This document shows positions 33,712 through 41,586 of a stretch of DNA of 64,000 nucleotides, piece by piece; position 1 is the stretch's first letter; each line of letters starts with the position of its first letter. Under the pieces are notes generated by a model, which ran no database searches, was not told where the DNA came from, and worked only from the letters and a program-made list of their open reading frames with translations. The stretch is from NCBI GenBank assembly GCA_928724745.1, contig CAKMXJ010000037.1, forward strand, positions 558,001 to 622,000, in the 5' to 3' direction. Both the position numbers and the translations under genes were made by a program. Source of the DNA: Anthracocystis setariae. Lineage: Eukaryota; Basidiomycota; Ustilaginomycetes; Ustilaginales; Ustilaginaceae.

Positions 33712-34318
33712 TGCTAGACAGGGAGAGCAAAGACAGCAACTTGGCCGTCAGTGCGATTGGGGTCAAGAGGGGAAGTGGGACACGACCGTGGCAGGCATGA
33801 CTTGGTTGCGATTGGCCGTCTTGAGCCGATGTCCTTCAGAGGCAAGTCCACAGCGTTAGCATCGAGTGTTGTAGAGACAAAGATGATGGCGAGGAGGATC
33901 GTGGAGGATCGTGTTGCCAAGTGTTGCTTCACGACGGCTTCGGCTTGGCTTCACTTTGGGACGCGTTCCCAAACTCACACTGACTTACTGTAGGACTGGC
34001 TGTGAGTTGCTGTGCTGTGACTGTTGGATGTGAGTTTTAGTGTAGTAGTAGTAGTGTGTGTTGGACCCTGGCACAGTCACATGCAGCACAGCATGCACTT
34101 GACACGTCTGTCTCCACGCAATAATGCCACCAAAAAAGGTTTGATTTTCAAGCGGAACTCGGCGCTTTTTTTTTTTCTTTCTAAGAATTAGGGAATGCTG
34201 CAGCGGCGTGAGAATGCCAAAATCATTTTATGGGAATTTAAACTTCTTGTCACCACCATCGCTGCTTCCGACATGGACAGTCCCCACTCATTAAGCTCAT
34301 CTGCATAGAGCTCACACG
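33712..34318. other. Divergent promoter region
   Basis: A 607-base shared upstream region for the VPS9 gene and the Rieske fusion gene. It contains a TAG trinucleotide run near 34040 and a T tract near 34167. No coding potential. Confidence 0.6.
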
Positions 34319-36010
34319 ATGGCGCACAACGACTCTACAGGGGCCGGCTGCTCCACAGACGCCAATAAAACTTGGGTCAAAGTGGCCAACCTTGACCAGC
34401 TCGCGTCCAGCTCACGACACCACCTAACGCTCCGTCATCCGGATACTCAAGAATACCACTCGCTCCTCATCTTCTCCTTTCCCACAGCTAGCTCCCAGCA
34501 TGCGGAACGTCATATATACGAAGCTTCGGCGTCTTCATCTGCTGTACCAACTCATGACACCTACTACTGCATGGAAGCACAATGCCCACATCTCGGTGCA
34601 CCACTAGAAAACGCAACGCTCGAGGCAAACGATGCCGAATTCGATGGCGATATCGAGGATATGGTTGTCGTCTGTCCCTGGCATGAGTATGATTTTAGCT
34701 TGAGCACAGGAGAATCGTCGCATGGCATCTCGGTTTGCGTCTATTCATGCCGTGTGCGTGACGACACCTTGTTTATCGAAGCACCAAAGCTATCCACGTT
34801 CAGTGACAGCTCGGACACGCAACGCACATTAACAAGCTGGGAGCTCATCGAGCTGCGACCGGTCAGCGAATCTTCAGCAGCGGTAGCATCGCGTCAAGAT
34901 GCAGCAGAGTCGCTACATCTTGAAGCATCCACACTCTCGATCTCTTCAACGGACGACACCGACGGCCATGACGGGCTCACATCCGAGTTGAGCGCCACAA
35001 CCGAGTCATCGGAAAGCAAGCGTCGAATTGCACCTCCGGATCCCTTGCCCAAGACGCTCGTCGAATGGGCGGTGCTTGTTCTCAATACAGCCGACCCGGT
35101 CAAGAAGGTATGCTACACTCGCTTTGCAGCCAAAGCATTCCGATCGGGTGAATGCAAGCTGATCGGTGGAGGCAGGTGGAACCTGAACGACCAAGAATCG
35201 GCAGCGCGCAGCGTATGGATCACAAAGCCTCAAGAGACCGCACCAGAGCGACCGACAAGGACCAAGGAGGAGGTGCGCGTGCGACCAGGGCAAGAAGGCA
35301 AACGCGGACGTGGAGGCACCGAGAAGAGTCGAATCGCCATCCTGCACTCACTCGCCAACATTGAACAATGGGCTATCGACCTAGCTTGGGACATTATTGC
35401 ACGCGCTCCCAGACTGTGTGCCGAGTTCTTTGCGGGCAAAGACGACGAGGCGCCGACGCAAAAACTTCCGTTGCAATTCTTCAGCGACTTTGTCAAAGTG
35501 GCCGAGGACGAAGCCAAGCACTTTTCGTTGCTGGTCAAGCGACTGGAAGAGATGGGCAGCTTTTTTGGAGCGCTGCCAGTACACCATGGCTTGTGGGATT
35601 CGGCCATGGAGACCGCGCACTCGCTCACTGCGAGATTGTCAATCATCCATTTGGTGCACGAAGCGCGAGGATTGGACGTCAATCCGACCACCATCAAGAA
35701 GTTCGACAACGCCGGAGATGCCGAAAGCGTCAAGACGCTCACCGTGATCCACTTGGACGAGATCACCCACGTCTCGGCAGGACACCGATGGATGACTTGG
35801 CTGTGTTCCAATGCTCGTCCGCAGCTCGACCCGGTCCAAGTGTTCCGCAACGAAGTGCGACGTAACTTTATCGGTCGACTCAAAGGCCCATTCAACGCAG
35901 AAGATCGTCGCAAAGCTGGTTTGGACAAAGAGTGGTATGACGATTTAGTCGGAGAGAAGCAGAGCACCTATAGCATGGGCGTTCGTCGCAATGAAGTCCC
36001 CGGCGGCTAA
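34319..36010 (+). CDS. Rieske [2Fe-2S] domain fused to a DUF455 ferritin-like domain
   Basis: A 563-residue two-domain protein. Residues about 18-155 form a Rieske-type domain with both ligand pairs: CPH (Cys89, His91) and CPWH (Cys119, His122). Residues about 243-510 match DUF455, a four-helix ferritin-like domain. The expected di-iron ligands can all be picked out: Glu349 (NIEQW), Glu398-x-x-His401 (EAKH), Glu448 (HEAR) and Glu481-x-x-His484 (EITH). Between the domains is an acidic Ser-rich linker. By analogy to ferritin-like hydroxylases such as MiaE and to Rieske electron carriers, it may be an oxygenase or hydroxylase whose Rieske part delivers electrons to the di-iron site; substrate unknown. 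No targeting signal is evident. Single exon. Confidence 0.85.
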   Translation: MAHNDSTGAGCSTDANKTWVKVANLDQLASSSRHHLTLRHPDTQEYHSLLIFSFPTASSQHAERHIYEASASSSAVPTHDTYYCMEAQCPHLGAPLENATLEANDAEFDGDIEDMVVVCPWHEYDFSLSTGESSHGISVCVYSCRVRDDTLFIEAPKLSTFSDSSDTQRTLTSWELIELRPVSESSAAVASRQDAAESLHLEASTLSISSTDDTDGHDGLTSELSATTESSESKRRIAPPDPLPKTLVEWAVLVLNTADPVKKVCYTRFAAKAFRSGECKLIGGGRWNLNDQESAARSVWITKPQETAPERPTRTKEEVRVRPGQEGKRGRGGTEKSRIAILHSLANIEQWAIDLAWDIIARAPRLCAEFFAGKDDEAPTQKLPLQFFSDFVKVAEDEAKHFSLLVKRLEEMGSFFGALPVHHGLWDSAMETAHSLTARLSIIHLVHEARGLDVNPTTIKKFDNAGDAESVKTLTVIHLDEITHVSAGHRWMTWLCSNARPQLDPVQVFRNEVRRNFIGRLKGPFNAEDRRKAGLDKEWYDDLVGEKQSTYSMGVRRNEVPGG

Positions 36011-36867
36011 TAGAGTCAACCGGTTCATCTTTGCTGGCACGACCTCGCTGTTGTCGCAGACATTGACACCGTAACAAATCTACTGAACACCTGTCGAGAG
36101 GAAGCACACCTCTTCGCTTTTGGCGGCAGAGCGAGAGCAGAGATAACTTGGCCGACGCCTACTGTATCTGCTCGCTTCTGAAATTACCTTTTGTGTGAGT
36201 AATTCGTTAATTTGTTAATACAGTAAGGATCCTCCTCCATTGCGGGCTATCTATCGTGTTGGCGCGCTCAAACTGCCTTACGTGAACTGAACGAATTGCC
36301 AGGAACTCATCACAGCGGCAAGTACAATACAGCACAGGGCGGCAGTAGACGAGAGCCGAACCGCTGAGAAAGCAAAGCACCTTCTTTTAGAGTAAATTGG
36401 ATTCCTAAAATCACACCACAATCCACACCGCACAGCGGCGACACGGCATAAAGTTGTCCCTGCAGGTGACTGCTGCTGCTGCTGCTGCTGCTGCTTTCCC
36501 GCCTCGGTGCGTGTTTAACGTCGGCTCAGCTAGCGTGGGAAAACTCAGCGCCCAACCATCGGATCGAGAGGTCAGCTTGCTTCACCCCCTCTCCAAGCCT
36601 CCATCATCATCATCATCATCCTCCTCCGTCTCATCCTCATTGCAAAGTTTCTCCCTTCTGATACAACCAGATACCGCCAATGCCTCTTTGATACGACTAT
36701 CTTCTCTTTTGCACTCGACATCTCTTGTCACGGCCGCGACCAGCAAACCCACTTTGATCGATTGTTTCAATCTTATTCTCCCATTGCGAATCAGCGACTG
36801 GATGAACGCCAAACCTCGCTCTTCTTGTCTTTGGTCCTGTCTGCAATAGCCGACTTTTTCTATCGTC
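36011..36867. other. Intergenic region and leader of the RING gene
   Basis: Contains a CTG trinucleotide run (about 36470-36495), an ATC/CTC run (about 36602-36630) and a pyrimidine-rich leader just before the RING gene. An open frame in the leader is repeat-driven and not supported. Confidence 0.6.
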
Positions 36868-39375
36868 ATGCCTACTCTTCTTCCAGGGATCTATCGTGGT
36901 CCTCACGATGACGAAGCCGATCCATCCGCATCCTCCTCCAATCGGCACCGAGGCTGGTCGAGCCCATTCGGCATCGGCAACTCCAGAGACGCCACTCGAC
37001 AGCCAAACGATATGCAAATGAGTCCTCCTACAACCAATCCTGACGTCGATCTTGAGCAAGGACGAGTGCAGCACGACCGCAGCACTTCCGGCAGATCCTT
37101 CCTTTCTGCTGTCTCTTTGCCCTCCTTCTCCGCCCTCCGTCTGCGTGACCGCGATCAGGAGCGTCAGAGACAAGCCGAGCGAGTTCAGACTGAAGGCTCA
37201 GCTCCTGGCAACCCTGCAACGCCGGTCGTCGCTCTGCCAACCTCCACTCCAGAATCTCGCAGCGCCGCTAGAAAGTCTCGCAGCAGCAGACGAGAGCGAG
37301 AAGAGGCTGCCACCCTGTTCGGTCCCAACCTCGCCAACTACTTCGGTAGCGGTGTCAGTAGTTCCGGCGCCGTCTCCATCTCTAGCCACGGCGCACGTGT
37401 CCCTCAACCCCCTCTTCTCTCAAGAACTCTCACGCCGCTGGCAGCCGATGTCAACACTCCTTTCGTGGCCAGCCCTATGACCGACTCGCCCGGCGGTGCT
37501 GACGGCGCCTATTCGCAAGCAATCAATTCGGCCCGCCGCGCTCGTCTAGGCTCTCGCGGCCGTGCTCGAGGCGCTTCGCTTTCAGGTCTCAGCATGATGT
37601 CTCTCGGTGCCGAGTCGGTCACCTCGCTCGGTGGCATCAACACAGAGCGCACAATGGACACACACAATCCTACTGGCATGATGCAGGGATCCACTGCTGA
37701 TCTCATCAACCAACTCACCCAAAACGGCCCGTCACCGTCCACAGATGGCCACATTGCCATGAGTGAGGGCGTCGACATTGCCACGCTCCAGCGCTGGATC
37801 CAGCGAAGCACCGGCGTGGTTGAGAATCCCTCCCTTGGCCCTGCTGCTCCCGCCTCGTACGGTCCTCCCGTTTGTACAACACTCCAGTCCTTTGTCAACC
37901 TCAAGCGCAATACCCTAAAGCTGACACCAAAGCTGCACTCCGACTTCTCACCGGTCAAGGCTTCTGACACCGACTTCAATCTCCTCCGCAACAAGCCCTC
38001 GCTCACGCTTCTACCCACGCTTTCTTACGGTCCAGGCTCAACAGCCGCTGCCGGCACGCGTTTGCCCGAACCAACCCACTCTCTCTACTTTGAGTACGAC
38101 TGCGCTGCGCCTTATGCCAGTGTCCAGATCTTTGTCCGTGCAAGTCGCAAGCACGGTAGCTGGCAAAACTACCAGCCTCCCACCAATGCATCTGACCCGC
38201 TCTCGGGCTCTACAAACCTGGATGGTAGTCCAGCATGGCTCGCGCAAGCCGGTCCTCCTCCTCACGTTCTTGGCTGGCCTGTCCACGTAGCCAAGCTCTC
38301 CAAAGGTTTTGGTGTCGGCCACACTGCCAACATCCCGCTGAACTTGCAATACTACGCACCGCCAAAACCCAGCAAGGTGGACCTCGGCGATAAGCAAGCG
38401 TCAGGCTCAAAGCTTACTGTGGAAGCACCCACCCCAGCAGCTATCCCAGAGACTCCTGGATTTGAATTTCAACGTCAACTCGCGCTCGATGCTGACGACG
38501 CGGACGAAGAGACAGCTGTCAACACGCGCGCCAACCGAGGAATCACTTCTGCTTTCGCGCCTCCTGCGACTGTGCCCGAAGACGGACCGTTGGCGCTTGC
38601 AGCCCAGGGCGTCACCGCTCAGCCTTTGATCGAGGAGGAGACCAAGGAGCAGCGGCTGGCGCGCGAGAAAGCGGAGCGCGAAACGCTCAAGGTCGCCATC
38701 GTCGTTGAAGCGCTCGATGAGCACGCGCGTCCGCTGCGCGATCCCAATTTGCAGACGTCGTACCTGCGACTCACTTCGCTTCCTCTCAAGAAGAGTGTCG
38801 CAGAGCGATTGGCCGATCTCACTACCAACGGCACCAACGATGCTGAGGCGACGGATTCGACCACGAATGTCCCTGCGGCAGTGCCGGAACCTCGCACATG
38901 GTCGAGCCAGGTGGAAGGACAGGAGGCTGAGATCGGACCGCATCGATTCCAGCTGCAAGAGCTGTACGGATTGTCGTCGAAGCCACCGGCGGTTGCGCCA
39001 GCGCCAGCCGAGGGCGATGCGGACGATGACGCGCCTGGTGGGACCGATGCGACGTTGGCAGCGGCGATGGATATGGATGGATCCAATGGTTCCGAGTGTC
39101 TTATTTGCCTGTCGTCGCCACCCACGACGCTGCTGCTACCGTGTACGCACGGATTGTGTCTCGAGTGCGCTGTCCAGTTGCGCGACTCGGTTGTAGGCAT
39201 CAGGCAAAGCGAGAGGAGAAGGGGTAGGACTCCCAGAAGGAAGTTCGCCTGTCCCGTATGCAGGAGGGCCTACACTAGCATGCTGCACCTCAGCAAGGCG
39301 GATGAGAAAAGTCAGGCGCAGCATAAGAGCGCCGCCGCCACCGCAGCAGCAGCAGTAGCAGCCAGTGCAGTCTAA
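36868..39375 (+). CDS. RING-type E3 ubiquitin ligase, mahogunin (MGRN1/RNF157) family
   Basis: An 835-residue protein. A mahogunin-type domain in the middle begins FVNLKRNTLKL (residues about 346-356) and continues through the beta-rich part YFEYDCAAPYASVQIFV (about 406-422). The C-terminal C3HC4 RING has Cys744/Cys747, Cys759/His761, Cys764/Cys767 and Cys795/Cys798, followed by a hydrophobic RAYTSMLHL tail as in MGRN1. The family ubiquitinates membrane and trafficking proteins; the substrate here is unknown. The N-terminal 340 residues are Ser/Arg-rich and disordered. The RING carries a basic insertion (IRQSERRRGRTPRRK) between Cys767 and Cys795 that is absent from animal MGRN1. The C-terminus ends in an alanine run. 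Single exon. Confidence 0.85.
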   Translation: MPTLLPGIYRGPHDDEADPSASSSNRHRGWSSPFGIGNSRDATRQPNDMQMSPPTTNPDVDLEQGRVQHDRSTSGRSFLSAVSLPSFSALRLRDRDQERQRQAERVQTEGSAPGNPATPVVALPTSTPESRSAARKSRSSRREREEAATLFGPNLANYFGSGVSSSGAVSISSHGARVPQPPLLSRTLTPLAADVNTPFVASPMTDSPGGADGAYSQAINSARRARLGSRGRARGASLSGLSMMSLGAESVTSLGGINTERTMDTHNPTGMMQGSTADLINQLTQNGPSPSTDGHIAMSEGVDIATLQRWIQRSTGVVENPSLGPAAPASYGPPVCTTLQSFVNLKRNTLKLTPKLHSDFSPVKASDTDFNLLRNKPSLTLLPTLSYGPGSTAAAGTRLPEPTHSLYFEYDCAAPYASVQIFVRASRKHGSWQNYQPPTNASDPLSGSTNLDGSPAWLAQAGPPPHVLGWPVHVAKLSKGFGVGHTANIPLNLQYYAPPKPSKVDLGDKQASGSKLTVEAPTPAAIPETPGFEFQRQLALDADDADEETAVNTRANRGITSAFAPPATVPEDGPLALAAQGVTAQPLIEEETKEQRLAREKAERETLKVAIVVEALDEHARPLRDPNLQTSYLRLTSLPLKKSVAERLADLTTNGTNDAEATDSTTNVPAAVPEPRTWSSQVEGQEAEIGPHRFQLQELYGLSSKPPAVAPAPAEGDADDDAPGGTDATLAAAMDMDGSNGSECLICLSSPPTTLLLPCTHGLCLECAVQLRDSVVGIRQSERRRGRTPRRKFACPVCRRAYTSMLHLSKADEKSQAQHKSAAATAAAAVAASAV

Positions 39376-39569
39376 GGTTTTGTAGAGGGAAGGGGGCTTC
39401 CATTTGTTTTTGTTTTGAATTTTTTTTTTTCTGTCGATTTCGGGGGAAATAATACGAAACAGTTATGTACAAAGCTTGAGCTTGGAAGGTTGTTGTTGGG
39501 ATATGTGGGTGGGTTGGGGGAGAGGAGAGGGGAGGGATTTAAGTTTGAGCTTTGATAGGTGGAAGGAAT

Positions 39570-41027
39570 TTAAGCTGGAGGTAACAAAGTGATCTTATTG
39601 GATTGCTTTTTGCATTGGCTGTTGAGGTGGTGGTCTTTGGCGTTTTTGCAGTAGTTGCAGTAGTCTGGTCTGTGTTGCCAGAGGAGTTTAGTCCAGCTGC
39701 TGCTGCTGCTGCTGCCACCAGGGGAGGTGGATGAGTAGTTTGAGTAGTGAGGTTTGGTGTCGGGAATTTGGATGAATGGTGGTGGAAGGCTTGTGATTTT
39801 GGCAGTAGTTGGGGATTTGGCGAGGATGGCGATGTATTCGGGTTTGAGTTCGAGGTTACCTGAGGAAGGGGTGTAGTCAGGGTTGTGGGGGTAACCGATG
39901 GGGAGGTAGGAGAGGTGGACTAATTTGGCTGTCTTGGCTTGGAGGGTGTGAGTGAAGTTTCTTCCGAAGGTTTCGATGCTGTTGACTTGATCCTTGGTAT
40001 ACTTGCCCTCGTGATCAGGGCGAAGGTATGGATGGGAGAATTGCAAAACCATCCACTCCGCCTCCTCAACAAACGCCTGATGCGTCCAGGGGATTAAAAA
40101 CTCATACCCAACCCTCAACCTAGGCCTAGGCTCGCGTCCCACCTCATGCTGCCGTCTCGTCTTGTACCGGATATCAACAAACTTATCCACCACCAATTCG
40201 ATCGTCGGGAAACTCACCTCGGGCTCCTCCCCTTCCCCCCATTCACTCAACTTCAACAATCGCATCAGCTGGCGCTGCAGATCGCGAGCGCAATCCACCT
40301 GCGCCGACGGCGTGGACGGATAGTATGTGAGCGATTCGAACCTATACCGATGCGTATTGAGCGAAGGCCAAGTCTTGCGATCGAATGTAGGGATCTCGCG
40401 GATCGAAAACGGTAGTTTCACATCAGGTAGGGAGATGATCGTGTGGATGTCGAACCTCCTCATGCCCCTTCTCAGTTCAGGTGTCTCAGCCCGGTCCATG
40501 GCTGGGGAGGTAGAGTGTCGATGGGGAGGGGTAGGCGAGGGAGGTCGATCCGTGACTCGCACGCCTGGTCCCGACGGTATCATCGCTCCATCGGTACAGG
40601 GTAGGAGAAGTGGTTGAGGCCGAGCGACGCTTTGTTTTTGACGTACGAGTATGCTCCCATAGCCGTAGCCCACACTATCCCTTTGCGCACGACGATTCTT
40701 GATACGGTGAAAGTGAAGCTTGGCTTCAGCCACTTCTTCAAGACGCTGGATCCGTCGTGCGGAGGCGCTGATGGCATCCCTCTTCTTCCGGCCTGTCGAT
40801 CTCCTGGTGGGCAGGGGTTTGGGCGGAAACGGAGAGGAAGAGGAGGCGGAAGAAGAAAAGGAGGAGGAAGAATTGAGAGGCGCGCCGGTAGCGAACGATG
40901 TGCGAGGTTTTGGAGGGAGTTTCGAGAGCGGCGTTTCATCGTCGGACGAGTCGAAGATCTCGATCGGGAGTGGTGTTTCGTCGTCGGACGAGTCGAAGAT
41001 CTCAATCACTTCGATCTCTTTGGCCAT
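39570..41027 (-). CDS. Hypothetical protein with duplicated SIM-like motif and CCHC-like zinc site
   Basis: A 485-residue protein of unrecognised family. The N-terminus has two tandem copies of a 14-residue unit, IEIFDSSDDETPL plus one residue (residues 8-35), each a hydrophobic core followed by acidic/serine residues as in SUMO-interaction motifs. Residues about 60-90 are Ser/Pro-rich with a basic RRSTGRKKR stretch that could be a nuclear localisation signal. Residues about 200-400 look like a folded domain with many aromatic residues (TWPSLNTHRYRFESLTYYP, VGYEFLIPWTHQAFVEEAEW). The C-terminus has C457-X2-C460-X6-H467-X4-C472, a zinc-knuckle-like site with a loop longer than the usual CX2CX4HX4C. 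A nuclear SUMO-linked role is a reasonable inference, not shown. Its strand-composition changes sharply inside the frame near 40050. Confidence 0.7.
   Translation of the reverse strand: MAKEIEVIEIFDSSDDETPLPIEIFDSSDDETPLSKLPPKPRTSFATGAPLNSSSSFSSSASSSSPFPPKPLPTRRSTGRKKRDAISASARRIQRLEEVAEAKLHFHRIKNRRAQRDSVGYGYGSILVRQKQSVARPQPLLLPCTDGAMIPSGPGVRVTDRPPSPTPPHRHSTSPAMDRAETPELRRGMRRFDIHTIISLPDVKLPFSIREIPTFDRKTWPSLNTHRYRFESLTYYPSTPSAQVDCARDLQRQLMRLLKLSEWGEGEEPEVSFPTIELVVDKFVDIRYKTRRQHEVGREPRPRLRVGYEFLIPWTHQAFVEEAEWMVLQFSHPYLRPDHEGKYTKDQVNSIETFGRNFTHTLQAKTAKLVHLSYLPIGYPHNPDYTPSSGNLELKPEYIAILAKSPTTAKITSLPPPFIQIPDTKPHYSNYSSTSPGGSSSSSSWTKLLWQHRPDYCNYCKNAKDHHLNSQCKKQSNKITLLPPA
40923..41006 (-). repeat. In-frame tandem duplication encoding two SIM-like motifs
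   Basis: Two adjacent 42-base copies encode the repeated IEIFDSSDDETPL unit at the N-terminus of the gene at 39570-41027. The copies are nearly identical at DNA level, suggesting a recent in-frame duplication. Confidence 0.85.
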
Positions 41028-41586
41028 GGTTTCGTTGGTCGTCTGCGACGTACGGTCCAGCTATCGTTGTGGTCTGTAGGCAAAGGAGGAGCATTAGCTC
41101 ACACGGAGTACCAACAAGTAGAGATAACTCGACAATATGAGAGGCAGCAACGAAGAAGAGACGATCAGGCGGGAGCACAGGTTCCGGAGGAGGGAGGGGA
41201 ATGACGATCAGCGAAATTCACAACCAGAAGAGGGTTGAAAAGGAAACAGAGGTCGAGAAGCGGATTAAGAGGCATAGAAGGAGCAACGAGTGGACGACGA
41301 GATGAATTTGCGATTGACTCAGCCTCCATCGTCTTATGGAATGTATGCGGCGGCTTCATGTATGCGGAGGTACTGTATCAAGGCGCCATTGTTCCACGAA
41401 AGGGCCTGCGTGTTCGACGGAGCTTTGGCCGCCCCACTCCCAAACGAACAAAGGGCCCGTTTTTGAACAACGAAATCACACGCTCGGCAAACACCCCCGT
41501 CTCGCTCGATGTACCCATGGACGGCGTTTAAGCATTGATAGTAGTGGCTACATGATGCCATGACTTGCAACAGAGTCTCACAAAAG
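41028..41586. other. Intergenic region between hypothetical gene and MKT1-like gene
   Basis: A 559-base spacer: the upstream flank of the SIM-motif gene and the 3' flank of the MKT1-like gene, which both lie on the minus strand. No supported gene. Confidence 0.6.

Noticed and set aside
36454..36849. 131-codon frame upstream of the RING gene
   Set aside because: It is made of CTG and ATC repeat translations in the leader.
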